From NCBI GenBank assembly GCA_015229045.1, contig JADGCJ010000010.1, positions 1 through 58,470 of the forward strand: a stretch of DNA of 58,470 bases. The letters run 5' to 3'. Each line of letters begins with the position of its first letter. Within the stretch, counting starts at the first letter, position 1. Made by a program: the position numbers and the translations under genes. Shown in pieces: positions 8,416 to 17,192 of the stretch. A model generated the notes under the pieces. The model ran no database searches, was not told the origin of the DNA, and saw nothing but the letters and a program-made list of their open reading frames with translations. This DNA comes from Magnetococcales bacterium (lineage in GTDB: Bacteria > Pseudomonadota > Magnetococcia > Magnetococcales > DC0425bin3).

Positions 8416-9584
8416 CAGTGGGTATGCTCCACCGAACCGGGGCCAGAGTGGTGGTGGCTGTCTGGTTCGGTCGTCGGTTGGATGAACGCCTTGAAGACAT
8501 ATTCAACCAAATGAGCGATCTCCTGGTTGGTCAGCACCTTGTCCCAGGCCGGCATCTCCGTTCCCCGTTCCCCGTGGCTGATCACCTCGAAGAGATGGGG
8601 TCGGTTCAGCTTGTGTCGGGAGGCCGGGTGCAAAAAATTTCTCGGCTTGGGATAGACAAAATCGGATCTTTTGCCTTTGCCGTCTCCCTGTGCTCCATGA
8701 CAGTCCGTGCAGTTGCGATCGTAGAACAGTTTTCCCCAAACCGGATCACCTGCCAATCCCCTGGGCATGGCGGCGCTCATGTCGGCCGCTTCATCGTGTT
8801 TGTGACCACGTTCGTGCTGTTTGTGGTCGGGAGAGTCGGTTTTCTCCTGCCCGGAAGGGGATGGCCCGGCCTGTGTCTGACCCTCTTCACCCGGAAACAT
8901 GAACGCATGGCGAATGTAGTCGATGACCTGTTCGATCTCGTCCGGTTTGAGGCGTCCCACCCAGGATTGCATGGCGGTTTCGGGTCGGCCATAGGTCACG
9001 GAGAAGGTCATTCGTTCCCGACTCAGCTCCCGGCGAGCGAGGTCGGTCGTGAAGTTGCGGGGTGGAGGCGACAACCCGTTGCGCGCCCAGACAGCGACAT
9101 CCCCCTTGTCGCCGTGACAAACGGAACAATGGGTGGCAAACAGTTTTCGCCCGGGGGAAGCCCCTTTTTCCCTGGAAGAGAGCATCAGGGTGTCGCGAAT
9201 ATGGTCGGTGACTGCGACGATTTCAGCATCGGACAGAAGTTCTTTCCATGCCACCATCGCAGTTCCCTTGCGTCCTTCCCGGATGGATTGGATCATGCGT
9301 TCCCTGGAGAGCGTCACCAGGACTTCCGGAGCGGTGAAATCGGTGGGGGGAGGTGTCATCCCCTGTCCTGCAGACGTTTGACCGTTGCCGGTTTTTCCAT
9401 GGCACACGGCACAATATTTTTGGTAGATATGCGCTGTCTCGGGAGCATCTGCTTGCGCCCGGGGTATCCAGACAAAACCGAAAACCGCCACAATCCAGAA
9501 CGGCGCTGCCCATGGAAGCACGGACGAAACGATGCGAGGAATCAGAGTCATGCCAAGGCCCTTTTTTTGGTCTGGGGTAGTCAT
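8415..9584 (-). CDS. Triheme cytochrome c with three class I domains
   Basis: The 389-aa product has an N-terminal signal anchor and three tandem cytochrome c domains with CAVCH (58-62), CSVCH (153-157) and CTDCH (292-296). Each has a Met loop (GTAMVAW, ETAMQSW, GTEMPAW). A His-rich linker (about 254-264) separates domains two and three, and the C-terminus has another His cluster (DSHHHS), suggesting metal binding. ATG 9584 is chosen because GGGAAGTGG lies just upstream. It is the first gene of a two-gene operon divergent from the NHL lipoprotein at 9762. Confidence 0.87.
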   Translation of the reverse strand: MTTPDQKKGLGMTLIPRIVSSVLPWAAPFWIVAVFGFVWIPRAQADAPETAHIYQKYCAVCHGKTGNGQTSAGQGMTPPPTDFTAPEVLVTLSRERMIQSIREGRKGTAMVAWKELLSDAEIVAVTDHIRDTLMLSSREKGASPGRKLFATHCSVCHGDKGDVAVWARNGLSPPPRNFTTDLARRELSRERMTFSVTYGRPETAMQSWVGRLKPDEIEQVIDYIRHAFMFPGEEGQTQAGPSPSGQEKTDSPDHKQHERGHKHDEAADMSAAMPRGLAGDPVWGKLFYDRNCTDCHGAQGDGKGKRSDFVYPKPRNFLHPASRHKLNRPHLFEVISHGERGTEMPAWDKVLTNQEIAHLVEYVFKAFIQPTTEPDSHHHSGPGSVEHTH

Positions 9585-9761
9585 TTCCACTTCCCGGATT
9601 GACGTGTGCCATGTTGAATCGTTTGTTGCTGAATTGCAAACCAGGAAATTGTCACAGATCCAGTTACGCCGATGATACGCCAACGCTTCGTGGTCCGTTC
9701 CGAGTTTTGGGCATGTCCCAGCCGGAATTCAATCCTTGTTTTCAATGTACGGGAGTCGAAC

Positions 9762-10919
9762 ATGAGCCAGCAGTTTTTGCGGATGTGTCGCCGTCATTTG
9801 GCCCTTGCGATGGTTGCTGGTCTCTCACTTCTGGGAGCCTGCAAGACGGTGCAAGAGGACGTGGTCAAGGTGGTGGCCAAGCCCATTGTGTTTCCCGAAC
9901 CACCGGACGAGCCAAAATTTTATTACGAACGCACCCTGCGCGGGGCCGCCGCCGCGAAGCCCGGCAAAGAGGACGATGACTCCCTGGATCTCAGGAAGGT
10001 GATCACCGGCGAGACGGGTGGCGGGAATGAAACGTTTGGCAAACCTTTTGGAGTGGTGGCGAACAAGGGGCGGGTCTATGTCGGAGATACGGTCAGCCGT
10101 ACCGTCATGATGCTCGACCCAGCCAATGGCCGCACGGTGGATATTGGCAAGGATGAGCCTGGTGCCCTGCTCAAGCCCATGGGGATGCGCATGGATGTCA
10201 AGGGCAACCTGTATGTCATGGACGGCACCAGGAAAGCGGTGGTGGTGTATGACCGGGAAGGCAAGTATTTACGGACCATCGGCGGTCCGGACTTTTTTGA
10301 ACACCCCTCCTCTGTGGCCGTCAACCCGGACGGTACGCGGGTGTTTGCCCTCGATACGGGCAGTTCCCAGGGCAAACCGGAATATCATCGGTTGCAGGTT
10401 TTTGATGGCGTGTCCGGAAAACACCTGTACAGCATCGGCAAGCGGGGCAGCAAGGATGGAGAACTGAACCTGGCGCGGGATGTGGCAGTGGGGCCGGACG
10501 GCCTGCTTTATGTCATTGACGGAGGCAATTTCCGTGTTCAGGTGTTTGACCAGAACGGCAAGTTCGTGCGCGGGTTCGGCTCCGTGGGACGTCGGCTGGG
10601 CCAGTTCGCACGACCCAAGGGGCTTGCCCTCGACAAGGACAACAACATCTACATCTCGGATGCTTCACACGCCAACTTCCAGATTTTCAACAAGGAGGGT
10701 CAGTTGCTCATGTTTGTCGGTTCACGCGGCACCGAGTCCGAACAGGCCAAATATCTCCTGCCGGCCATGATCACCGTGGATGAAGATGGTCGCATCTACA
10801 TGGTGGATCAGGGTTTTCGCAAGGTGGATGTCTTTCGTCCGGCGCACATGAAGGAGGATGAAGGAAGCCTGGGCATTGCATTCAAGGCCCTGACCAAAAT
10901 AAAGCCCAAGGAAAATTGA
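9762..10919 (+). CDS. NHL-repeat beta-propeller lipoprotein
   Basis: The lipobox SLLGAC near residue 28 marks a lipoprotein. After a linker, the protein (385 aa) consists of about six NHL repeats (recurrent GLAxDxxxNIYIxD and VQVFDxNGKF patterns), forming a beta-propeller. GGGAG precedes ATG 9762. NHL genes neighbour nanowire cytochromes in Geobacter (from memory, the omcS region). It is therefore a candidate outer-membrane or extracellular assembly or docking factor for the tetraheme cytochrome encoded next. A paralogue lies at 19078. Confidence 0.88.
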   Translation: MSQQFLRMCRRHLALAMVAGLSLLGACKTVQEDVVKVVAKPIVFPEPPDEPKFYYERTLRGAAAAKPGKEDDDSLDLRKVITGETGGGNETFGKPFGVVANKGRVYVGDTVSRTVMMLDPANGRTVDIGKDEPGALLKPMGMRMDVKGNLYVMDGTRKAVVVYDREGKYLRTIGGPDFFEHPSSVAVNPDGTRVFALDTGSSQGKPEYHRLQVFDGVSGKHLYSIGKRGSKDGELNLARDVAVGPDGLLYVIDGGNFRVQVFDQNGKFVRGFGSVGRRLGQFARPKGLALDKDNNIYISDASHANFQIFNKEGQLLMFVGSRGTESEQAKYLLPAMITVDEDGRIYMVDQGFRKVDVFRPAHMKEDEGSLGIAFKALTKIKPKEN

Positions 10920-10928
10920 GCACGGTCG

Positions 10929-10966
10929 GGGGATCGGTTTTCCCGATAATTGGAAAATCGGTCCCC
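10929..10966 (+). terminator. Stem-loop after NHL gene
   Basis: GGGGATCGGTTTTCC and GGAAAATCGGTCCCC form a 15-bp stem with two G-U pairs and an 8-nt loop just after the NHL stop. The tract that follows is only mildly T-rich, so it may be a weak terminator or an mRNA-stabilising hairpin ahead of the cytochrome leader. Confidence 0.5.
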
Positions 10967-11188
10967 TTCATTCCAAAAGTCGGGAACCTCCCCCGGTCCG
11001 CGATGTGTTTTTTTCCTGTTGGCCATGCTGAAGAGCCCCGGCATGTTTTTATTAACTGCATGTTTAGCATCTGATTTTTTATCTTCGCATCATCAATCCG
11101 CCATCGTCTTACAAATTGGCCTCACCCTTGCGATGAAGGAAGTCAACGCTGGTTTTCTACATCCTTTCAGTCTTGCAGGGGAACACTC
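10967..11188 (+). other. Leader region of the tetraheme cytochrome gene
   Basis: About 220 bp without a gene, AT-richer than its surroundings. It includes a run GTGTTTTTTT near 11006 and ends in a good AGGGGA ribosome-binding site. It is the likely promoter region of the tetraheme cytochrome; I could not assign convincing -35/-10 boxes. Confidence 0.4.
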
Positions 11189-12010
11189 ATGAGCGCACTG
11201 ACCAGGAAATTCTCGATGCTGGCCCTGACCGTTGCGGTTGGTGCTGTCGCTGTCACGGGGATCGGGGTTGCCTTCGCTGGCATTCAAGGCAGCAAACACG
11301 ATCTGGGCACCGGGGGCACGTCGCAATTTGGCTCTACCGGCGGCGGGTCGGGTGAGGTCTGCGTCTTTTGTCACACCCCGCACGGTTCCGATACCAGCGC
11401 GTCGGTTCCCCTGTGGAACAGGACTTTGCCCACGGCGACCTATACCCGCTACTCCGCATTGAATACCTCCACCCTGGACGGAACGGAGGCCCCTGTCGGA
11501 TCGGTCTCCCTGGCTTGTCTCTCCTGCCACGACGGCACCCAGGCCATGGATGTGATGATCAACGCCCCAGGCTCCGGTGCCGGGACGCCGCCCGCCGGAA
11601 CCAAAATGACGGGTTCGGGCGCATTCCCGATGTTGGGAACGGACCTGAGCAACGATCACCCCATCAGCATTCAGTACGCCGGTGGCGGTTTGACGAGTGC
11701 GGACGCGGACGGGGCCTACACCAATACCAAGTTCAAGGACAAGGATTTCAATGCAGTCTACAAGTCCACCATCAACTCCGTTCCAGTGTGGTGGGTGGAC
11801 GGCAACAGCGACGGCATTCGGCAGAAAACGGAGATGATGCTGTACACGCGCACCTTGAGCGGGACAACCCAGCCGTTTGTGGAGTGCGCCAGCTGCCACG
11901 ATCCGCACAATGCTTCCACAGCCTCGACAACCGCAGGAGCGCAGCAGGTGGCCTTCCTGAGAACGTCCAACACCCACAGCGAGGTGTGTCTCTCCTGTCA
12001 CAACAAGTGA
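11189..12010 (+). CDS. Tetraheme OmcE-like cytochrome (nanowire subunit candidate)
   Basis: A signal peptide (cleavage about AFA-GI, residue 30) precedes a mature protein with four CxxCH motifs: CVFCH (58-62), CLSCH (110-114), CASCH (233-237) and CLSCH (267-271), the last at the extreme C-terminus. Distal His candidates are H37 (SKHDL), H65 (HTPH), H157 (NDHPIS), H240 (DPH) and H263. The order KHDL, CVFCHTPH, PLWNR, CHDGT, DHPIS, CHDPH matches my memory of the OmcE/extracellular cytochrome nanowire family, where one His comes from the neighbouring subunit. It has its own leader, a strong ribosome-binding site and a terminator after it, as expected of a structural subunit. Its paralogous module begins the 11-haem protein at 20271. 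Confidence 0.85.
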   Translation: MSALTRKFSMLALTVAVGAVAVTGIGVAFAGIQGSKHDLGTGGTSQFGSTGGGSGEVCVFCHTPHGSDTSASVPLWNRTLPTATYTRYSALNTSTLDGTEAPVGSVSLACLSCHDGTQAMDVMINAPGSGAGTPPAGTKMTGSGAFPMLGTDLSNDHPISIQYAGGGLTSADADGAYTNTKFKDKDFNAVYKSTINSVPVWWVDGNSDGIRQKTEMMLYTRTLSGTTQPFVECASCHDPHNASTASTTAGAQQVAFLRTSNTHSEVCLSCHNK

Positions 12011-12048
12011 TGCGGCAGGGCTGATCGGAACCGCAACTCTTCACGTCC

Positions 12049-12082
12049 GGACAGGGGGGAAATCCCCCTGTCCTGTTTTTTT
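12049..12082 (+). terminator. Rho-independent terminator (partial read-through)
   Basis: GGACAGGGGG, loop GAAAT, CCCCCTGTCC, then TGTTTTTTTTG: a 10-bp perfect stem with a T-run 39 bp after the tetraheme stop. The PpiC gene starts 18 nt later, so some transcripts must pass, or a separate promoter exists. Confidence 0.85.
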
Positions 12083-12099
12083 GTGGTCGGGAGTCTCCC

Positions 12100-13176
12100 A
12101 TGTCCAAAAAGCTGGCGGGTTCGTTGTTCTGGGGATCGGGTACTCCGGCGGTTCTCGTTGCGGTCGTTCTATTGTTATTGGGAGTGGTTGGCGCAACCCA
12201 TGCCGCTTCGCCCCAGCCCCCACCCCCGTTCGCCAGGGTGGGGGAGGTGGTGATCGACGCCCAGACGTTTTTCGATGCGGTGCGGGTGGAGATTCGCCAG
12301 AGATTCTATCATGGCAGCATCCCGGAAAATCAAAGGGCCTCCTTTTTGCGGGAAGTGGGCGACTCCCTGGTGGATCATGTGCTCCTGGTGCAAGAGGCCC
12401 AACGACGCCACATCAAACCGGATCAAGCCATGGTGGACGAGAGTGTCAAAGGCTACAACGACAAACATGAACAAGATCCGGAATGGATCAAAAACAGGGA
12501 GACCCTGTTGCCTTTGATGGTTCGACAATTGCAAGAGAAGAGTCTCGTCAAGCAGCTTGAGAGTTCGGTGCGCACAGTTCCCGGCATTGACCTGGAGAAG
12601 CTTCGCGCCTACCATGCGGCCCGCGCGGAAAAGTTTACCGAGCCTGCGAAACAGGAGGTTTCGGTGATTCTTGTGGCCGTCGACCCCAGTGCAGGGGGTG
12701 AAGCATGGAAGGAAGCGCATGCCAAGGCAGGGGAGCTGGTGAAACAACTCAGAGCAGGGGCTGATTTTTCCGATATGGCTCGTCTCCACTCTGGCCACGC
12801 CTCGGCCAACAGGGGTGGGAAGGTGGACTACTCCCACAAGGGCATGTTGTCCCCCGATGTGGAAAAAGCCCTCGACGCGATCCCTGTTGGGGCTGTCACG
12901 GATCCGATCATGGTTCTGGAAGGCGTGGCTGTTTTCCGTTTGGACGGTCGCACCCCCGCCAGAGTGGTCCCGTTTCAGGATGCCCAGAGTCGCGTACGTT
13001 CACTGTTGACGCGAGAGATGGCAGATCAGGCTTGGGATACTCTCAAAAAACGTCTTAGGGAACAGGCATCGGTCTCCGTTCATGAGGAGTACTATCTTCC
13101 ATCGCCGCCGCCTGGCGCTGCGCCCGTTCATCCCCCTGCTGGGGGAAACGGCTCGCCGGAAGTTCGTTCTCCGTGA
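12100..13176 (+). CDS. PpiC/SurA-type periplasmic peptidyl-prolyl isomerase
   Basis: An N-terminal hydrophobic signal is followed by a SurA-like helical chaperone segment and a parvulin domain (about residues 185-300). The parvulin part includes GADFSDMARLHSGHASANRGG and ends in VEGVAVFRLDGR-like strands. The tail (about 325-358) is Pro-rich. Parvulins assist folding of exported proteins, and PpiC-like genes recur beside nanowire cytochromes. Its end overlaps the barrel gene by about 95 nt in another frame, and it follows the cytochrome terminator. Confidence 0.85.
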   Translation: MSKKLAGSLFWGSGTPAVLVAVVLLLLGVVGATHAASPQPPPPFARVGEVVIDAQTFFDAVRVEIRQRFYHGSIPENQRASFLREVGDSLVDHVLLVQEAQRRHIKPDQAMVDESVKGYNDKHEQDPEWIKNRETLLPLMVRQLQEKSLVKQLESSVRTVPGIDLEKLRAYHAARAEKFTEPAKQEVSVILVAVDPSAGGEAWKEAHAKAGELVKQLRAGADFSDMARLHSGHASANRGGKVDYSHKGMLSPDVEKALDAIPVGAVTDPIMVLEGVAVFRLDGRTPARVVPFQDAQSRVRSLLTREMADQAWDTLKKRLREQASVSVHEEYYLPSPPPGAAPVHPPAGGNGSPEVRSP

Positions 13177-15193
13177 ACACCTTGCTTTCTGGTCGGAGGG
13201 AGGGGCCGGGCTTGGGCGCCGGTTGGTGCTCCTTTGCGTTTTTTGCTTCGGCTTGTTCAACGCCGTTCCGGTACGAGCCGAATTCACCTTCTGGCCGATC
13301 AAATTCAAGGCCGAAGTCTCCCCCTGGCGAGCCTGGGGATACACCAACTATCAGTTTACCAGTAACATGGTCAAGAATCGCAAATCCAACATTGGCCAGA
13401 TCAGTATGATCAATGCGAACCTGAGCAAAAGCGCCACCGGCTACCTCTGGAAGCCCTGGGTGGTCCAGTGGAACGGAATGATGGCCGTGGGAGGAAGCAC
13501 CACGCAACGCAAGGTCTTCGCCACATCGAATACCCAGGATGTCGGCGAAGACACCTTGACACGGAACCTCTACGGGGGGATTGATTTTACCGTGTTGCCG
13601 GAGAGTCGTTTTCCGCTCAAGGTCTACTACAACAAGACCGTGTCGGACTCCTCCGATGGGCCGGCAGGCCAGGGCGGTCAGGGAACCGTAAGGGAGAATG
13701 TGGGGTTGAGCCAGGACTACAGAAACCTGGAAGGAGACCTTCGAGTCGCCTTGCGCCTGACCTACGGCTTTGACCAGCTGGGCAGCAAAAATGTCACCGG
13801 CCTCTACGGGGTGTCGATTCCCTCGATAGATCGGCGCGATGGTTATGCCTACAACGAGGGCGTGTCGTTGGCCATCAGCAAGACCATGGGCGAACATGTG
13901 GCCGATCTGATCGTGAAACGTGCGGCTGTCAGGGATCTTTACCAGGGGGTGAAACGCTCCAATCTGGATGATGCCGTGGTCTTCAATCACACCCTGAATC
14001 GCGGCAAGAAATGGTCTGCCAATACCCTGGGCAACTACTCCAGGATTCATACCATTTCGGAATCCACCCAGAGGGACGAGGCCTTCCTGACTGCCAGGCA
14101 GGTGGGCAATTCGGCTTTCTGGCGCTCCGAAGAGATGCCGTTGTTCCTGTCTGGCTCGGTTCGGGTTGCCTCCAATACGCAACAGATCACCCGTGGCGGG
14201 GGCGGCCCCACCAATATCCGACGTGCCAACGTGGTGACCGGAGGCAATTACCAGTTCTCTCCCGAATGGACAGCCAATGCTGCCATGTCCGCCAATCACG
14301 AGGAGAGCGAAACCATGGCCCTGAAGAAAATCTCCCGGGACTCGACACAAAGTCTGTCGACCAGCTATTCGCCACAGCGGGTTCCCTTCGGTGATTTCAT
14401 GCACAACTGGTTTGCCACGACAACGACGAATACCCATCAGGCAACGGGGTTTCTTCCGACCAAGGTGTTCAATCAGGGGATCGGACAGGCCCTGACGCGC
14501 GAAGTGAACATGGGCAACGCGGCACTGATCAACCTGGCGGCCAATCAGGTCGAGTTTGCAAACTACACGTCGGGCATCAAGCCACTGTATGGCGTCAACC
14601 ACGGCATCAGCGGGCGTTACACCTCGATTGGCCCGGCCAGGAAAGCCTACGCGGATGTGTCGCTGACCGACTCCCGCTCCCTGGGAAACGTGGTCAACGA
14701 TGGTCAATCGCTCAATACCCAGTTTTCCATCGAGGGTGTCCTGCCACAAAAAATCAACTGGCAGGGACATCTCACCTCTCAGGTCAATCGCGCCTATGCG
14801 GAAAACAAGGCCGTGCTCGGGGTCTATTCCAGTGCGGATATCATGTTTCAGAAAGGGGATCTGTTCGGGTTGCGCGGGTTGCTTTTCACCTCCAAACTCC
14901 AGATCGATGCCTCCAACCAGTTTTTGCCCATCGGCAATGTGGTTGGGGTGGTCGCAGACCGCGAGTCGAGGAATTTCTTGAATTTTCTCGATTTCAACAT
15001 CGGAAAACTCTCCGCCCGCATGACTCTGGGCGTGACCGAAAGCCAGGGGAAAAGCACCCCTTACGAGCGCAATACATTGATATTATTTCAACTTCAACGG
15101 TTTTTCGACACGACCTTCACCAGTTGGTCGTTACCGGAATTTTTGCTCCCACCCACCAACAAACCAGCAAAGAGAGAGAAGGACGATGATTGA
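13082..15193 (+). CDS. Large outer-membrane beta-barrel protein
   Basis: The 703-aa product has a signal-like segment (about 47-67, ending AVPVRA-EF) followed by alternating amphipathic strands with many Tyr/Asn/Thr turns and an aromatic C-terminal region. That composition is that of a large porin. It lies between PpiC and triheme cytochromes, the arrangement of porin-cytochrome conduits such as MtrB or OmbB, although no sequence relation to those is evident. ATG 13082 leaves an unusual 45-residue extension and a long overlap with PpiC; TTG 13220 or GTG 13223 are possible starts. Predicted role: outer-membrane channel embedding c7 cytochromes. Confidence 0.78.
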   Translation: MRSTIFHRRRLALRPFIPLLGETARRKFVLREHLAFWSEGGAGLGRRLVLLCVFCFGLFNAVPVRAEFTFWPIKFKAEVSPWRAWGYTNYQFTSNMVKNRKSNIGQISMINANLSKSATGYLWKPWVVQWNGMMAVGGSTTQRKVFATSNTQDVGEDTLTRNLYGGIDFTVLPESRFPLKVYYNKTVSDSSDGPAGQGGQGTVRENVGLSQDYRNLEGDLRVALRLTYGFDQLGSKNVTGLYGVSIPSIDRRDGYAYNEGVSLAISKTMGEHVADLIVKRAAVRDLYQGVKRSNLDDAVVFNHTLNRGKKWSANTLGNYSRIHTISESTQRDEAFLTARQVGNSAFWRSEEMPLFLSGSVRVASNTQQITRGGGGPTNIRRANVVTGGNYQFSPEWTANAAMSANHEESETMALKKISRDSTQSLSTSYSPQRVPFGDFMHNWFATTTTNTHQATGFLPTKVFNQGIGQALTREVNMGNAALINLAANQVEFANYTSGIKPLYGVNHGISGRYTSIGPARKAYADVSLTDSRSLGNVVNDGQSLNTQFSIEGVLPQKINWQGHLTSQVNRAYAENKAVLGVYSSADIMFQKGDLFGLRGLLFTSKLQIDASNQFLPIGNVVGVVADRESRNFLNFLDFNIGKLSARMTLGVTESQGKSTPYERNTLILFQLQRFFDTTFTSWSLPEFLLPPTNKPAKREKDDD

Positions 15194-15623
15194 GAAAGGG
15201 GTCTTGACCCGGTTGTGGCGGAAAGGGGTATGGGCAGTCATCGCGGTTATCCTGCTGTCCACCGTAGAGATCGTGTCGTCGGCACGAGCGGAATACGGTG
15301 ATGTGGTCATCAACAATCAATCCGACAAGGCGGGCATGCGACCTCCGGTGTTTCCGCACTGGTTCCACCGCATCCGGTTTCGCTGCAAGGTGTGTCACGC
15401 GGATCTGGGGTTCAAGTTTCAGGCTGGTGGCAATCAGATCAACATGCTCAAGATCATCGATGGGGAGTTTTGCGGCGCCTGCCACAATGGCGAGATTGCC
15501 TGGTCGGTGGAAAACTGCGACGTCTGCCACTCCGGCAAGCCGGGCACCCCCACCCAGGTGCATGGCAGCACCATGCAAAAGCTGATCGGCACGCCCTCTC
15601 CCAAGTCAGACCAGAAGCAATAG
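15186..15623 (+). CDS. Short triheme c7-type cytochrome (copy 1)
   Basis: A signal peptide (cleavage ARA-EY, about 35) precedes CKVCH (67-71), CGACH (96-100) and CDVCH (111-115), with the distal-His segment FPHWFHRIRF just before the first haem. This matches the c(7)-type triheme domain family (TIGR04257, nanowire_3heme, by recollection). The start overlaps the barrel stop by 8 nt. Its close paralogue is at 18673; they share PHWFHRIRFRCKVCH. Confidence 0.9.
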   Translation: MIEKGVLTRLWRKGVWAVIAVILLSTVEIVSSARAEYGDVVINNQSDKAGMRPPVFPHWFHRIRFRCKVCHADLGFKFQAGGNQINMLKIIDGEFCGACHNGEIAWSVENCDVCHSGKPGTPTQVHGSTMQKLIGTPSPKSDQKQ

Positions 15624-15635
15624 GAGTTCGCGATC

Positions 15636-16283
15636 GTGAAACTTGTATCTCGTTTGATGGTCGGTGCAACGGCCATTGTATCGTTGGTGACCATGACCAC
15701 GGCTCCCCTCCATGCAGAGGAAAAAGCCGCCGCTTCTGTCAACACCTTCAACCGCCTCATGAAGCCCAAGTCGGAGCGCAACCAACCCCAGTCGCTGGAT
15801 GGCATCCATGACCCGGCCTGCGAAGGCACCAATCTCCTGCAACCCCCCAAGGATGCTTTCAAGGATCTGCCGGAGCTGCAGTCGGGCAACTATGTGGACT
15901 GGGTACAGGCGCTGGGCAAAGGGCTGATCAAGCCCCGCTACGACCGGAAGAACCCCAACGAAGAGCCGGTGGTCCTCGAGCTGGATATCGTTCGCGAGGT
16001 CAAGGGCACCATGCCGGATGTGGTCTATCCCCATGACCGGCACACGCAGTGGCTGGACTGCTCCAATTGCCATCCTGACATCTTCATCCCGGAAAAAGGC
16101 AAAAACCAGATCAGCATGGCCCAAATCCTGATGGGCCAGAAGTGCGGTGTCTGTCATGGCAAGGTCGCCTTCCCGGTGGCAGAGTGCCGCAAATGCCACT
16201 CCAAGAAAAAAGATGGCAAAGAGAGAGTGGCGGCAGCCCCTGCCCACGCAGCGGATGAGCCTCCCAAGAAACCACGAAAATAG
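15636..16283 (+). CDS. Long triheme c7-type cytochrome (copy 1)
   Basis: The 215-aa protein has a signal peptide, a roughly 100-residue N-terminal extension (DGIHDPACEG... VDWVQALGKGLIKPR) and a C-terminal c7 domain with CSNCH (142-146), CGVCH (170-174) and CRKCH (184-188). The segment YPHDRHTQWLDC supplies distal His. The C-terminus is Lys/Ala/Pro-rich. The N-terminal extension is conserved in the paralogue at 18110 (VDALRKGIIKPR), so it likely contacts a partner such as the barrel. Confidence 0.88.
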   Translation: MKLVSRLMVGATAIVSLVTMTTAPLHAEEKAAASVNTFNRLMKPKSERNQPQSLDGIHDPACEGTNLLQPPKDAFKDLPELQSGNYVDWVQALGKGLIKPRYDRKNPNEEPVVLELDIVREVKGTMPDVVYPHDRHTQWLDCSNCHPDIFIPEKGKNQISMAQILMGQKCGVCHGKVAFPVAECRKCHSKKKDGKERVAAAPAHAADEPPKKPRK

Positions 16284-16303
16284 GCCGATCAGGGGAAGAG
16301 GTG

Positions 16304-17161
16304 ATGCTTAAAAACATTGGCGCACTGCTGGTTTTTGCGTGGATGCTACAGCTCCCTGCCATGGTCTGGGCACAGGGGGAGGTGTTGCAGCGCAAAGCCG
16401 CCCTGGTCGATCAGTTGCTCAAGGACTCGGATACCTCCAAACGGATCGCAGCCAAAGGCGACGCGGAGGCCCGTACCATGCTTGATCAGGCAGGACAGAT
16501 CCGCGAAGAGGCACGGCACGCCGTCGCCGCCGGTGATGAAAAAAAAGGGATCGAGTTGCTGGATAAAGCCCTCAAACTGGTCACGACGGCGTCACGCAAC
16601 AGCGTGGATCCTGCCAAACGCCAGTGGTTGCACAAGTCCCGCTACGAAGATCTGCTGGTCAGCGTGACCAACTTCAAGGACGCCTACGCCAGGCATCTGA
16701 AACGTCTGAAACCCGGAGAAAAGGGACCGCTGGATGTCGATGCGGTCGAAACCCTGCACGGACAGGCCACCGCGCTCGGCAAAGAGCAAAAATTTGTCGA
16801 AGCCAACGCACTCCTCGAGCGTGCGCATGGCATGGTGGTCACCGGGCTGACAGCCCTGCTGGGTTCGACAGCCCTGGTCTATGAACTGAAGTTTGATACC
16901 CCCAAGGATGAGTACGAGTACGAAGTCAAACGCGGCGAAAGCTACGAAGCCATGATCCGCATGATGCTGCTCGAGGAGGGGTCGAAAAAAACTGACGAAA
17001 AACAGCTCCAGCCGCTGCTGGACAAAAGCCAGGAGTCCGGCAAACAGGCCGGTCAGAAAGCCGCAGCCGGGCAGTTTGCCGACGCCATCAAAAATCAGGA
17101 AGAAGCCAATAACCTACTTGCCCAGGTACTCAGAATGCTGGGCGTGATGATTCCCATGTAA
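16304..17161 (+). CDS. Secreted helical protein, conduit-associated (paralogue A)
   Basis: A signal peptide (cleavage near VWA-QG) is followed by an almost wholly alpha-helical protein (285 aa) with TPR-like or coiled-coil repeats. No haem motif. The shared core LVYELKFDTPKDEYEYEV and the C-terminal GVMIPM have counterparts in the next gene (LVRTLHFKDKEEEYHYEV, GVYIPG), so the two are paralogues. ATG 16304 is chosen over an adjacent GTG. Function unknown; constant neighbours are c7 cytochromes, so a structural partner of the conduit is inferred. Confidence 0.75.
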   Translation: MLKNIGALLVFAWMLQLPAMVWAQGEVLQRKAALVDQLLKDSDTSKRIAAKGDAEARTMLDQAGQIREEARHAVAAGDEKKGIELLDKALKLVTTASRNSVDPAKRQWLHKSRYEDLLVSVTNFKDAYARHLKRLKPGEKGPLDVDAVETLHGQATALGKEQKFVEANALLERAHGMVVTGLTALLGSTALVYELKFDTPKDEYEYEVKRGESYEAMIRMMLLEEGSKKTDEKQLQPLLDKSQESGKQAGQKAAAGQFADAIKNQEEANNLLAQVLRMLGVMIPM

Positions 17162-17192
17162 TCGGCGGGAAACCGACAGGAGACGATCTCTG

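Noticed and set aside
8367..9602. 411-codon plus-strand frame opposite the triheme cytochrome
   Set aside because: No recognisable domain and would destroy the three haem motifs on the other strand, which are clear.
13055..14770. 571-codon open frame on the minus strand under the barrel gene
   Set aside because: Gly/His/Arg-rich composition without any domain, no ribosome-binding site, and entirely opposite to a well-supported barrel gene; a GC-rich shadow frame.
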